Counted from the first letter of the stretch, positions 32,915 through 42,276 are shown. The stretch: 64,000 bases of DNA from CAZFER01 sp964517495 (GCA_964517495.1 CAZFER010000014.1:41011-105010); one strand, 5' to 3'. Numbers and translations are program-made. The notes: generated by a model from the sequence alone, not told the origin.

Positions 32915-34324
32915 TTATGGGTTTGAAGGATTAATTCGATCCAGCAATCGAGTGAAGTTTTGATCCAATCGCTGCAGGGATATCTTACTATTGATCTTTT
33001 CACTCAAGGCAAAACACATTTCAATAAAACAATCTATTCCACGGTCTTCGTTTAATTGATGGGCTGAAAATTCACGAAGCGCATTTTGTTTTAATTTGGT
33101 TACTTCATCCAATAATTTATACAGTTTTTCCAAATCATCGCCCTCTGGCTTACGCCCTAAATCCATTTGTCGGCGTTCGATATCAACAAGGGATCGGATA
33201 TATTGATCCAGTCGATGTTCCTTTCGCTGCTCTATTTTTCTCTTTAGCCATTGCCCTGCAAAGAAGAGAAAAATCAAAATGGACACAATAAATGATCGAA
33301 TATTTTCCGTTGATTCAACAAATTCAGGATTAATCAAAGGTTTTAGTTCGGGATCATACGCATGTTGTGCACCCGGATGAATGGGAAATTCAAAACCCGC
33401 TTGTGCAAATTCAACACCTTGCTGGTGTAATTCAAACAATTGATTGTCTATCATGAATTGGGGATCCAAAATAGCATGGGTCATAGTCTCCACAATCCTT
33501 GTATGGGTTGATTGATGACATAGTAAATATGCACCCGTGGCAACCGTCTCAATATCCTTATCCGGTATGGTTTTTGGGTAGGTGGAATAAAAGCCTTTTG
33601 GAATCTCATGAGTATAAATATACCAGTTTTTCTGCACCAAAGATTTGACATAAGGTAAAGGCATTATTTGAGTTTTAAATGAACTCAATAGGTCTTGAAC
33701 AAAACGTGATTGCGCCCCAACTGTGACAATAATAGCATCCAATTGATCTTTCTGTAGTAGAACCGCCGCCTCGGAATAACTAAGATGAAGCATTGTTTCA
33801 GGCAAGGATTCTAACCCATAATGTTCTAATAACAGTTTGGCCATGGCATAATCACCTGAGTTTTCCAAAAAAACACAAACTCGTTTATCCCTCAAGTCAA
33901 AAAAGGATTCAACCCCACTTTTGCGGCGAACTAAAACATGGACCACTTGCGAATAGAGATTGGTCACAAAGCAGATATTCTGATCTTGCTTTGGTTCTTC
34001 CTGATTTAAACTTTGAATGGTTCCAGGTTGATACAAGGCAAAATCAACATGTCCATCCCTTAACAGATTAATGTTTTCAAGTGAACCGGAAGTTTCGATA
34101 ACATCAACATTGACATGGTATCGGGACTCAATCGATTCCTTTAAACTCAAACCGAGCGAGCGATATACCCCTTGTTTCATACCTGTTGCTATGGCAATCC
34201 GCTTGGGATAAGCCGTTACCCAATCAACAAGGGGCATCACTAAGAATGGCAACACAATTAAAAACAGAATAATGAATATCTTCAATATATCGCTGCTTTT
34301 ACGTTTGTTATCTTTGTTGGTCAT
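32915..34324 (-). CDS. TAXI-family solute-binding protein with membrane anchor and cytosolic C-terminal domain
   Basis: 469 residues. An N-terminal helix (IFIILFLIVLPFLVMPLVDW) precedes a TAXI-type TRAP receptor domain (RIAIATGMKQGVYRSLGLSL, DFALYQPGTIQSLNQ). A second helix near residue 345 (SFIVSILIFLFFAGQWLKRK) leads to a ~110-residue charged, probably coiled-coil tail (RRQMDLGRKPEGDDLEKLYK). Ordinary TAXI receptors are free periplasmic proteins of about 330 residues that serve a TRAP permease; none is encoded nearby. The two-helix layout puts the binding domain in the periplasm and the tail in the cytosol, so a sensory or regulatory role is possible (inference). Confidence 0.8.
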   Translation of the reverse strand: MTNKDNKRKSSDILKIFIILFLIVLPFLVMPLVDWVTAYPKRIAIATGMKQGVYRSLGLSLKESIESRYHVNVDVIETSGSLENINLLRDGHVDFALYQPGTIQSLNQEEPKQDQNICFVTNLYSQVVHVLVRRKSGVESFFDLRDKRVCVFLENSGDYAMAKLLLEHYGLESLPETMLHLSYSEAAVLLQKDQLDAIIVTVGAQSRFVQDLLSSFKTQIMPLPYVKSLVQKNWYIYTHEIPKGFYSTYPKTIPDKDIETVATGAYLLCHQSTHTRIVETMTHAILDPQFMIDNQLFELHQQGVEFAQAGFEFPIHPGAQHAYDPELKPLINPEFVESTENIRSFIVSILIFLFFAGQWLKRKIEQRKEHRLDQYIRSLVDIERRQMDLGRKPEGDDLEKLYKLLDEVTKLKQNALREFSAHQLNEDRGIDCFIEMCFALSEKINSKISLQRLDQNFTRLLDRINPSNP

Positions 34325-34445
34325 ATCAAATGCCCCCCCTTTTCACACACCTGTCGATTAAAGGCATTTTAGCATGAATAAGCTAATTCACCTCCAAAAT
34401 TAAACAAAACAAGACACATTTGATATATTGAAAGATAATAAATGC

Positions 34446-35114
34446 TTACAAATTAATTTTTAGCACTTCGGCAGGCATTCCTATGACTGTGACATGATCC
34501 GGCACATCGCGAATTACTACAGCCCCTCCACCAACCATTGCCTCATTGCCAACCGCCAGGTCAGGTAAAACGGTTGCACCAATACCAATTTGGGTTCGTT
34601 CTCCAACCCTCACCGTTCCGCCTAAACATACTCCAGGCGAGATATGTGCCCCCTGGCCAATACGGCAATCATGGTCAACCGAACAACGTGTATTTAAAAT
34701 CACATGGCGATCAATCCGGCTGCCACTATTGACCACCACACCCGCCATCGCCACCGTACCTTCGGCGATGCTGACATCTTCGCCTATCACAGCGGATGGA
34801 TGAATCGCTGTCACCAAAGTAAATCCCTGGTTAACCAGGAAATCCGCTTTTTGTAACCGAGTTTGGTTATCTCCGATGCCAATAATCCCATCCTTCACCC
34901 CGCGCTCATGCAATATACGAATACCATCGTCAGGAAGATAGACCTGGCAGCCCCTCACCATTGATCCTGCTTTTGTATGATCATCATCGATAAGGATACT
35001 GACTTCAGCCCCGCAGCGATGAAGAATATCGATAATAACACGCGCATGCCCTCCTGAACCATAAACAAAGACAGACTGACCGGATTGAACCTGATGTGAA
35101 ATGGTTTGATTCAT
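34446..35114 (-). CDS. NeuD/PglD-like sugar O- or N-acyltransferase (left-handed beta-helix)
   Basis: 222 residues. The N-terminal nucleotide-sugar-binding domain (SVFVYGSGGHARVIIDILHR) is followed by hexapeptide repeats of a left-handed beta-helix (SVDHDCRIGQGAHISPGVCL, IGIGATVLPDLAVGNEAMVG). The catalytic His of the family is in the HDC segment. These enzymes acetylate sialic acid, bacillosamine or related sugars. It is the last gene of a minus-strand operon and overlaps the upstream gene by four bases. Confidence 0.88.
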   Translation of the reverse strand: MNQTISHQVQSGQSVFVYGSGGHARVIIDILHRCGAEVSILIDDDHTKAGSMVRGCQVYLPDDGIRILHERGVKDGIIGIGDNQTRLQKADFLVNQGFTLVTAIHPSAVIGEDVSIAEGTVAMAGVVVNSGSRIDRHVILNTRCSVDHDCRIGQGAHISPGVCLGGTVRVGERTQIGIGATVLPDLAVGNEAMVGGGAVVIRDVPDHVTVIGMPAEVLKINL

Positions 35115-35548
35115 GAATCGCTTTCCTGCTCCAAGAGTTGGATTGTCATATCGAGTAACGCTTCCTGCAACGTCCGGGCGACCACAGGATCACAATTGGG
35201 ATGGCGTATTTGCCACACTTCCCGCGTGGATTCCACCCCCGGCGTCATGGCAGGGAACAAGGTACTCAAATCTTGAATGATATAAAGCAATTCGCTCACA
35301 TTGGGAAGGGGAATAAGTTCGTCCTCACTCTGCCAATCATCCACATAGACAAGATGGTTTTGATCAAATGGCATGGCGGCATATTCATCAAGCAACATAA
35401 GCTGGTTATGCCGAATCCCCAGCACAAAATACGTTTGGCCTTGATAAACAACCCGCTCTCCAAACTCAGGTTCCAACATTCGTTGGTGAAATCGGCAGAG
35501 ATCTCTCAAACGACGAAATTTGGGGATTAATTCATAGGCGTCATTCAT
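35111..35548 (-). CDS. Hypothetical protein in AMMECR1/MEMO operon
   Basis: 145 residues with no recognised domain. It is acidic, without signal or membrane segments. Short motifs such as GQTYFVLGIRHNQLMLLDEY suggest a small beta-barrel-like N-terminal part and a helical C-terminus. The ATGA overlaps at both ends place it firmly between the AMMECR1 and NeuD-like genes, so it is a real, co-translated gene. Confidence 0.65.
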   Translation of the reverse strand: MNDAYELIPKFRRLRDLCRFHQRMLEPEFGERVVYQGQTYFVLGIRHNQLMLLDEYAAMPFDQNHLVYVDDWQSEDELIPLPNVSELLYIIQDLSTLFPAMTPGVESTREVWQIRHPNCDPVVARTLQEALLDMTIQLLEQESDS

Positions 35549-36159
35549 ATGGCTTCATCATCCAAGGGAAAGGGAGGCAACCCATATTCCAAATCGCCGA
35601 ACACTTCTGCACCATATTTATAAACCTCAGTCTCTTCATTCCTCCAGGCATCCGCATCCAAACCCGCTTTAACACATGTTGCACTCACAAAGGCGAGAAC
35701 ATCCCAGTTATGTTCAACCGCCACTTGCGGCAATAATGTCCCACCACGCCACGATCCAAAGCCGGTTTTCCCCCGAACCTGCAAGCCATGCAAGCCGATT
35801 GTGATATCACCCAAATCCGACACCCTTTCCAGTGGAGTTAATACGGAAATCTGAATATCAATATCCGGCAGTTCCTCCAAAAAAACCGGTTTAAAACGTA
35901 CATCATGGGTGGCGGATTCAACCGCCATTACAGCCACAGATTGCTCCAATACAATCCCTTTGGCTTCAAATCGGCCCAAGCATCCCCGTAATTTGCCATG
36001 ATTTTTAAGGGTGACAAACAAGCCATATTCCCGTTTGAGTGATTCATAAGGTGAGTTAAATTCAAACGGTTCATTTTTTAAACTACAATAAATACTTTTA
36101 CGGGCAATCCACAATAACTGCCGCCGTTCATCATCCCCAAAGATAGGAACAGGGTCCAT
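35545..36159 (-). CDS. AMMECR1-domain protein (AmmeMemoRadiSam system protein A)
   Basis: 204 residues. The AMMECR1 core GLFVTLKNHGKLRGCLGRFE includes the hallmark L-R-G-C-(I/L)-G motif with its conserved Cys. ISVLTPLERVSDLGDITIGL and GTLLPQVAVEHNWDVLAFVS follow in the expected order. In many prokaryotes AMMECR1 and MEMO genes sit together with a radical SAM protein, a trio of unknown biochemical function. Here MEMO lies immediately upstream (17 bases), but the radical SAM member is not in the operon. Confidence 0.93.
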   Translation of the reverse strand: MDPVPIFGDDERRQLLWIARKSIYCSLKNEPFEFNSPYESLKREYGLFVTLKNHGKLRGCLGRFEAKGIVLEQSVAVMAVESATHDVRFKPVFLEELPDIDIQISVLTPLERVSDLGDITIGLHGLQVRGKTGFGSWRGGTLLPQVAVEHNWDVLAFVSATCVKAGLDADAWRNEETEVYKYGAEVFGDLEYGLPPFPLDDEAI

Positions 36160-36176
36160 CGCGCCCTTCCCTTCCG

Positions 36177-37064
36177 TTATTCTCCCGCAGGTGAAAATAC
36201 GGCAAACGAGCCATAACCCACAACCCGGTCTCGTTCACCCATTATACAATCCCCACTATTTTGATAATGCAATGTTTTTGCTTTGGTCGCTCCAAAAGCC
36301 CGTGCGGCTTCAACCGCGGTTAACATGGCACCACTCCCGCACATCACACAATGCAGGTTATCCACTGGTTCTGACGTCAACCGCTTTAAATCCGCAAAGA
36401 TGGCATGTGGTTCCAAACTCTCCAGGCTTTTTAATAGTGCTCGATCCACCCGATTGGCATCCTCATAGGGAGGATAATGGCTCATGTCAGATGAAATCAT
36501 GACCAATACCTTTTTGCCTTGTTGCGATTGGATGGCCCGGGTTATTTTCTCTCCCAAGGTTTTACACAATTCCGGCTCGCAATGCGAAGTTAGCACTGAA
36601 ACAACCTTGGCTTCCGGAAAAACCTCTTGCACAAATGGCAAATTCACTTCCACTGAATGTTCACCAAAGTAGGCTGAAGAATCATCATGAATGGGATCAC
36701 CTTCCCCCAGCAAAGCGTTAACAAAATCTTTATCAACTGGAATATCGCCCAAGGGTGTCTGGTAATAATCTCCATTAAAGACACTTCCACCTTCAACACC
36801 TCGATGGGCCAAAGCAATAAACAATATAGTGTCAGGGTTTTGGTTTTGAACAAAACGAAACGAATAACCGGCCACCGGCCCTGAAAAAGGATAACCGGCA
36901 TGGGGAGTCAATACAGCAAACACCGGCTCATGGGTAGCATCGATCTGCGCTTCTTCGATATACCGATGGATATCCTCCCGCAACTCATCAGGGTTGTCAG
37001 GATAAAATCGGCCTGCTACCGCCGGGCGTAATATATTTGTTTTTCCTGTGTTTATGTTATTCAT
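36177..37064 (-). CDS. MEMO-family protein (AmmeMemoRadiSam system protein B)
   Basis: 295 residues. PAVAGRFYPDNPDELREDIH begins the family; AVLTPHAGYPFSGPVAGYSF holds the metal-binding His, and ISSDMSHYPPYEDANRVD and DNLHCVMCGSGAMLTAV hold further conserved His/Asp/Cys residues. MEMO proteins share the fold of class III extradiol dioxygenases; human MEMO1 binds iron or copper, while the bacterial role is unknown. First gene of a four-gene operon ending at 34446. Confidence 0.93.
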   Translation of the reverse strand: MNNINTGKTNILRPAVAGRFYPDNPDELREDIHRYIEEAQIDATHEPVFAVLTPHAGYPFSGPVAGYSFRFVQNQNPDTILFIALAHRGVEGGSVFNGDYYQTPLGDIPVDKDFVNALLGEGDPIHDDSSAYFGEHSVEVNLPFVQEVFPEAKVVSVLTSHCEPELCKTLGEKITRAIQSQQGKKVLVMISSDMSHYPPYEDANRVDRALLKSLESLEPHAIFADLKRLTSEPVDNLHCVMCGSGAMLTAVEAARAFGATKAKTLHYQNSGDCIMGERDRVVGYGSFAVFSPAGE

Positions 37065-37184
37065 TTGGTTTCATCCCCAAAAAACGTTTATCCATTTTAA
37101 TATAATTAAAATTAAATTTTTGTATATTTCTATTATAATTTTAATCGTTCCACACCAAAATTAAACCATTTTTTTTGTATTCTA

Positions 37185-38540
37185 TTAAAACTCAGTGGGT
37201 TTTAATTCCTTCCACCGCCCCTCCATAAATCGAAACACCGTTAAAATGGTTTGAACGATCGGTGCAATCCCCCACGCCAGCCATGCCCCACTAATATCAT
37301 ATTGAGTCGTCTGAGAAAGCAAAAACGCTACAGGCAGCATTAATAGCCATTGAGATAAAATGGTATAACGCATCGCCGGGCGGGTATCACCCGCACCCGA
37401 CAATGCTCCACTAACCACAATCGAAACACAATTACAAAACTGCTCTAAGGCGATAAACCGAATCGTTAACTTGGCCAAACCCACAACTTCGGGTACATCA
37501 TTAAAGAATTTCACAATCCACTCAGGGATTAAAAATAAAATCAAGCCAAGCAAACCAAATATCAACAAACACACTTTGAACGATGTCCAACCAACTCCTT
37601 CAGCCTCTTTAATATTATTGGCCCCTATACTTTGCCCCACCAGCGCGGAGGTCCCCACCTGAATGGCAAGCGCAGGCATAATGGTCATCATTCTCACCTG
37701 AAAACCCACTGTGGCCGCCGCCACCGCCGCCGTTCCTGCAGATGTGGTCGCGATGATACGGAAGAACAAAATCCGGGCGCCATTGCGAAAAAATCCTGAT
37801 ATCCCAGAGGGAAATCCAATATTCAACATGCGCTGAATAAGATCAAAATGCATGTCCGGTGTCCAGTTAATAAACACCTTTCTCCCTCCATCTGACAACA
37901 CCAGCAAAGCCCAAATCGCACCAATCATGCGCGCCACAATGGTTCCCAACGCAATGCCTTTTACCCCCATTGCCGGGACAATCCCCAATCCAAAAACAAA
38001 GATATAATTCAGCCCTATATTTAAAACAATAATGACAGAGGTTATCTTTAACGGTGTTTTGGTATCGCCCAACGCTCGAAATACCGCATTAACGGTAAAA
38101 TTAATCATCAAGAAAACCACCCCGCCCATCAATATATGCAAATAGGGAATCCCATGCTGCATAACTTCCTCAGTGGCTCCCAACAACAGTAACGCATGCC
38201 TGGCCAATAACACCCCACCTATCCCTAATACCAACCCGGAGCCAATCGCGAGATAAAGCGAATGCCCGGCCACCAACGATGCCATATCATAGCGGCCAGC
38301 CCCATAGTACTGAGCAATGAGAGTTATGGTTCCGGTGGTTATGGAAAGCGTTCCAATCATAAACGCTAAAAACACCTGGCGGGAAAACCCGATAGAGGCC
38401 ACCGCATCACTCCCCAAAAAACCGGCAAAATAGATATCGGTCAAACCAACACAGGTTTCCAGCAGTGAGTAGATAATCGTCGGCCATGAAATGGTCCACA
38501 ATCGCCGAAGTATGCGTGTATCAATAAAAGGCAAATTCAT
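37185..38540 (-). CDS. MATE-family multidrug/cation antiporter
   Basis: 451 residues with twelve predicted transmembrane helices in two similar halves. N-terminal TISWPTIIYSLLETCVGLTD and then ITTGTITLIAQYYGAGRYDM are typical of MATE (NorM/DinF-like) exporters. It probably exports cationic compounds using a Na+ or H+ gradient. It is a stand-alone gene, upstream of the MEMO operon on the same strand with a 120-base AT-rich gap. Confidence 0.9.
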   Translation of the reverse strand: MNLPFIDTRILRRLWTISWPTIIYSLLETCVGLTDIYFAGFLGSDAVASIGFSRQVFLAFMIGTLSITTGTITLIAQYYGAGRYDMASLVAGHSLYLAIGSGLVLGIGGVLLARHALLLLGATEEVMQHGIPYLHILMGGVVFLMINFTVNAVFRALGDTKTPLKITSVIIVLNIGLNYIFVFGLGIVPAMGVKGIALGTIVARMIGAIWALLVLSDGGRKVFINWTPDMHFDLIQRMLNIGFPSGISGFFRNGARILFFRIIATTSAGTAAVAAATVGFQVRMMTIMPALAIQVGTSALVGQSIGANNIKEAEGVGWTSFKVCLLIFGLLGLILFLIPEWIVKFFNDVPEVVGLAKLTIRFIALEQFCNCVSIVVSGALSGAGDTRPAMRYTILSQWLLMLPVAFLLSQTTQYDISGAWLAWGIAPIVQTILTVFRFMEGRWKELKPTEF

Positions 38541-39030
38541 TTCACATATTTTGTTATAAAAAACTCCCTCGCTTGGTTTTATCGAATCTCAGATAAAGCA
38601 AAATAAAACCAAATTCAAATTACAGGCGAGAGAAATTGGGGTTATCGTTAATACCCATACTCTACCACTCGCACAGATAAACGAAAAACCCTGGGAAAAC
38701 ATTATTTTTTGTAACATGTCAACCATACGCATTGGAAAAAGTATGAAAACTTTCATTTGGCGCTACTATTCCTCCCCCCATGAAATGGGAGAGGTTAGGA
38801 GGAGGTTAAAGGATTACACTCTCTCGGTTTTCTTATCAACCCTCCCCCAGCCCCTCCCAATCTTGGGTGGGGAACGGAACTTCATATAGCTGAGCTCTTA
38901 TAACTTTTAAGGGTGGGAATTGAAATTGAAAGTTATGCGATTAATTCAGTTCTGATAAAAGCAACCCTTTTTAACAAGGGGTTGAAATCCCTTATTGCTT
39001 AAAAGAATCACAACCCCTCATTGCCTATTG
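38541..39030. other. Intergenic region with palindromic element
   Basis: No gene. It holds the CCTCCC/GGGAGG-type element at 38771-38876 and, near 38960-38985, a small inverted repeat (CAACCC ... GGGGTTG) just downstream of the ThyX-like gene's stop, which may help end its transcript. Confidence 0.5.
38771..38876. repeat. CCTCCCC-type palindromic intergenic repeat
   Basis: Left arm 38787-38807 (GGGAGAGGTTAGGAGGAGG...) and right arm 38838-38858 pair imperfectly, mostly with G-T tolerance. The right part also forms its own hairpin, CCCC-T-CCCAA, loop TC, TTGGG-T-GGGG. Strongly purine/pyrimidine-segregated palindromes of this type are common dispersed repeats in many bacterial genomes. No gene function is implied. 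Confidence 0.6.
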
Positions 39031-40575
39031 TTAAATCACCCGCTCAAATTGATCGAGTGAATAATGCCAAACCTTCTCTCCACAAAATCGATTGCCTTCG
39101 GGACAAATCGGTTTCAAACCGGCTAATTCACGATGGGTACACGGAGGTAATAAATAACGCCCGATTCGAGGATTCACCTCGGAAATTTGCTTTGCCTCAT
39201 CCAAAGAGGCCAGCCAAATCTCCTCTTGAGCGTTATAACATAAGCGCATGGCGTGCTTGTGATGCAAATTTAAAAGATCAGAGGATTCCGTAAAACGAAT
39301 CGAAACCGCGTTAGGTAGCAAGTACTGTACATATTCATCCTTAATCCCCAAACGACGCAGTTTCTGTATCCCCTCCCATATTTGATTCATGGTATCATCG
39401 TATTCCCGTCGTATCGAATCGTCCTGCCCAATCAATGTCGGTGTAATATAATCCGGTTGATCGGTTAGATGGGCAGCCAGTATGGGCCGGGAGGCAGGTG
39501 TCATGCGATGGCGCTGATCCTGAGAATCAGCCGTATGGCTTAATTTCTTGCGAAATGTATATCCGGGATGATGCATCGTCCGGCTTAATTTCGCCAACGT
39601 GGTAAGATTAAGTGATTCACCCAGCAGTCTATTCCGCCCAGGGTTCATGGCCAGATCAATGGCCTCATCATCGGAAAGAGCGTTTCTCGGTACGCCTAAC
39701 ACTTCGCGAACGGAATCAGCCAGGATCTTCTCATTCTGTATCTTATAATCAATCAGTTTGGATACCCGCCCTTCAAGGTCCTTATCAAATTCATCCATGA
39801 AGTACTGAGTTTGATCAATGTTATTATGGTTTGCAAACCACGGCCATTCGGGAAAATCCTCAGGTGCAATGGGTTCCTCGAGAATGTTTCTGAATTTAGG
39901 CTCTTCCTTAAGCACACTTTCCACCATTTGTCCAATCACGATACGCTGCTCTAGCGGCGCATCACATTGCTGGCAAAGCCGCCAATACCGAAGCAGCGTC
40001 ACCCCACTAACTGTGTGATAGAGATAAGAAAACGTCGCCACCGGCAATACATAACGGGCGATTTCCTGTGCCTTTTTTTGCACATCTCTCATGTATTTCT
40101 TCTTTTCAAGTGAACGCTTGGGGAAGCGCTTCAGATAAAAAGTTGACGTCAGTGGTTTAAGCCGCTCAACCAGTGAACGGTATCGTTCCATTTGATACGC
40201 AACTGTCTTCTCATAAATCTCCCGAGCTTCTCCATGTAACGGGGGAATAGCTACCTGCCCCGGTTTCACTTCGACATAACGCTGGCTGACCTGCTCGGAG
40301 TTATAAAATGGATGACTGTGCAAAAACGTCCAAAGAAACTGGCGTGAAACCCGATCCAGAGTAAATTGATAATGTGCATGCTGCAATGTGGTATGATGCC
40401 CGGCGCGATACAAACTTTCAGCCAAAAAATCCCACTTTTCGCTAATATCATCTTCCGAAATAATGCCCTTGGAAGAATAACAGGTACGCGCGGTAGCAAT
40501 GAAATTTTCATATGCGGAATCGAATCGTTTTACAAGTCGAACAATCGGTTCCGGCGATAGAAATCGTTCCTCCAT
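39031..40575 (-). CDS. Divergent two-domain ThyX-like protein
   Basis: 514 residues, about twice the length of ThyX. The N-terminal half resembles flavin-dependent thymidylate synthase: CYSSKG, GHHTTLQHAHYQFTLDRVSR and NSEQVSQRY. The hallmark R-H-R-x-x-S-x-N-E-x-S-x-R-Y is only partly kept, with SHP in place of RHR while S-x-R-Y is present. The second half has its own HTADSQDQRHRMTPASRP, an RHR-like stretch, and a C-terminal Cys-rich segment (PPCTHRELAGLKPICPEGNR, then FCG) that could bind metal. It may be a true synthase with a duplicated fold or a related flavoprotein with another job. No thyA is seen in the window. Confidence 0.75.
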   Translation of the reverse strand: MEERFLSPEPIVRLVKRFDSAYENFIATARTCYSSKGIISEDDISEKWDFLAESLYRAGHHTTLQHAHYQFTLDRVSRQFLWTFLHSHPFYNSEQVSQRYVEVKPGQVAIPPLHGEAREIYEKTVAYQMERYRSLVERLKPLTSTFYLKRFPKRSLEKKKYMRDVQKKAQEIARYVLPVATFSYLYHTVSGVTLLRYWRLCQQCDAPLEQRIVIGQMVESVLKEEPKFRNILEEPIAPEDFPEWPWFANHNNIDQTQYFMDEFDKDLEGRVSKLIDYKIQNEKILADSVREVLGVPRNALSDDEAIDLAMNPGRNRLLGESLNLTTLAKLSRTMHHPGYTFRKKLSHTADSQDQRHRMTPASRPILAAHLTDQPDYITPTLIGQDDSIRREYDDTMNQIWEGIQKLRRLGIKDEYVQYLLPNAVSIRFTESSDLLNLHHKHAMRLCYNAQEEIWLASLDEAKQISEVNPRIGRYLLPPCTHRELAGLKPICPEGNRFCGEKVWHYSLDQFERVI

Positions 40576-40630
40576 GCCTCAACCTCATTGGATAAAAAAT
40601 GCGTTGTTGATAATCGTTCTTCTATTCAAA

Positions 40631-40807
40631 TCAGGGTAGCAAATAACCTTTTAAATCATTCTGCGTTGGTTTTGAAGAACCGCTGTCTTCCTTTTCTTGT
40701 TTGGTTTCATTCGATACTTGATTGGATTGCTCCCGGCGTTCCACGTTGCTGCATGATAAACAAAAACAGCAGATAAAACCAAACAACAGTCCACAAATCC
40801 TCTTCAT
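40631..40807 (-). CDS. Small putative lipoprotein
   Basis: 58 residues starting MKRICGLLFGFICCFCLSCS, a lipoprotein-like signal with Cys19 as likely lipidation site, followed by a short polar Glu/Lys/Ser-rich tail ending KGYLLP. The reading frame extends upstream to 40990, but that part overlaps the divergent gene at 40879 and is not credible. The lipobox is suboptimal and the ribosome site weak, so this is a moderate call. Confidence 0.45.
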   Translation of the reverse strand: MKRICGLLFGFICCFCLSCSNVERREQSNQVSNETKQEKEDSGSSKPTQNDLKGYLLP

Positions 40808-40878
40808 GCCGTTAGACTCTTTATCGAATATTGATAAAATCATTGATTTGAAACCCTTTCTAATTAAAGGATAGTGGC

Positions 40879-41451
40879 ATGATGAACCAAACCATACGTA
40901 TATTATATCCAACCTTGCTTGTTGTGATGTTTTGTTTCGCCGTCTCCATAACGGCGCCCGCCGCTGTGGTGCATACCAAACATGGACCACGAGAGGGCCA
41001 GGTTATCGTTCGTGAATTTGAACATATCGTTATCACGATTCTGACACCAGATAAGCGCCTTTTCCAGTTCTATGATCAGGATGTTGAAAAGGTGACCGCT
41101 CCCGAAAAAATCCTCCTGGCCACCGCCACCCAACTCTACAAAGAACCGGCGGAAGATGCCGAAAAAGTGATCGAACTGGCACGGGGCCTGCAAGTCAACA
41201 TCCAATCCACCTCCGAGGATAAGCAATGGGTGGAAATTACCTGTTGGGGTGATCACGAAGGATGGATCAAACAAGATCAATTAACCGATGAAGTCATCTT
41301 TACCAAGGGGCTTAAATCAATCACCCCATCGACCACCACCCCTTCAACAGAAAAGATTAAATCCCCAACCTCTACGATTATCACACCGGGCTATCGAGAA
41401 ACACCCAGCGATGCCCCCAAACCCGAAAAAACCGATAATGAAGGACAGTAA
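40879..41451 (+). CDS. Exported protein with SH3-like domain
   Basis: 190 residues. A signal peptide (IRILYPTLLVVMFCFAVSIT) is followed by a domain of unknown type and then an SH3b-like segment (TQLYKEPAEDAEKVIELARG, WVEITCWGDHEGWIKQDQL), the pattern of bacterial SH3 domains that bind peptidoglycan. The C-terminus is Thr/Pro-rich. ATG 40879 or 40882 after AAAGGA. It is followed six bases later by the DinB-like gene. Confidence 0.7.
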   Translation: MMNQTIRILYPTLLVVMFCFAVSITAPAAVVHTKHGPREGQVIVREFEHIVITILTPDKRLFQFYDQDVEKVTAPEKILLATATQLYKEPAEDAEKVIELARGLQVNIQSTSEDKQWVEITCWGDHEGWIKQDQLTDEVIFTKGLKSITPSTTTPSTEKIKSPTSTIITPGYRETPSDAPKPEKTDNEGQ

Positions 41452-41456
41452 AACCA

Positions 41457-41981
41457 TTGGACACCGGACAATTTTTTATCGATCATGCACGCTATAAATT
41501 GATGCAGGATTATTGGCCAAAGGTTCAGCAATGCGTTGAATTGCTTTCCGATGACCATCTATGGTGGCGGCCCAACGCCAATAGCAATAGCGTGGGGAAC
41601 ATCCTGCTGCATCTCTGTGGGAACCTTCGCCAATGGATCATCCACGGCCTGGGTGGCTCAGAAGATAAACGCAATCGGCCTGCTGAATTTGCTGAAAAGG
41701 GGCCAATCCCTGCCCATGAATTATTGAACCGTTTGCAGCACACATTGGAAGAAGTCGATCAAACGCTGGCTACCGTCGATGCATCAACCCTACTGCAGCC
41801 CCGTGTCATTCAAGGTTTCGAAGTGAATAGCCTGGCGGCGATTTTTCATGTGGTCGAACATTTCGCACAACATTTGGGGCAAATCAGTTATATTACAAAA
41901 ATGCGATGTGATGTGGACTTAAACTATTTTGATTTATCCGGCGAGCGTGGTTTATCCTCCCAAAGCGAATCGTGGATGTAA
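41457..41981 (+). CDS. DinB-like superfamily protein (DUF1572 type)
   Basis: 174 residues forming a four-helix bundle. The metal-site histidines expected for DinB/YfiT proteins are present: NILLHLCGNLRQW and FHVVEHFAQHLGQI. Members include thiol transferases and metal-dependent hydrolases; the specific reaction is not clear. TTG start at 41457, preceded by AAGGACAG; co-directional with the SH3-like gene. Confidence 0.8.
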   Translation: MDTGQFFIDHARYKLMQDYWPKVQQCVELLSDDHLWWRPNANSNSVGNILLHLCGNLRQWIIHGLGGSEDKRNRPAEFAEKGPIPAHELLNRLQHTLEEVDQTLATVDASTLLQPRVIQGFEVNSLAAIFHVVEHFAQHLGQISYITKMRCDVDLNYFDLSGERGLSSQSESWM

Positions 41982-42000
41982 AACATGCCAAAGGCTTAAA

Positions 42001-42022
42001 CAGGCTGGAAGCCTGCACCACA
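42001..42022. repeat. GGCTGGAAGCC-type palindromic repeat fragment
   Basis: CAGGCT-GGA-AGCCTG forms a compact hairpin followed by CACC. The core (GGCTGG-AGCC-GCAC) recurs in the larger element at 63905-63945. The remaining sequence to 42276 shows no gene. Confidence 0.5.
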
Positions 42023-42276
42023 ACAAACTCACAAAAACAACTTGTATACAAACCTTAATCCAATTTAGAGCTAAGTTAAGATAGTGGATACTTCTTCAAT
42101 AAATTGATCCACTCTGGAATACTTATTGCTTGAGTATATTGTTAATTGATTTCGTTATATGGGAAAATAATTGGATCCGAATAGGTTTTTTCATGCAACG
42201 ATGTGGGCAACCCTGCCGGCTGGGGTGAAAACAGTCCGGAAAATTTGGTCCCAAAACAAAGGAGATAGGGAATAAA

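Noticed and set aside
40808..40990. N-terminal extension of the small lipoprotein ORF
   Set aside because: It would overlap the divergent SH3-like gene and place the lipoprotein signal in the middle of the protein.
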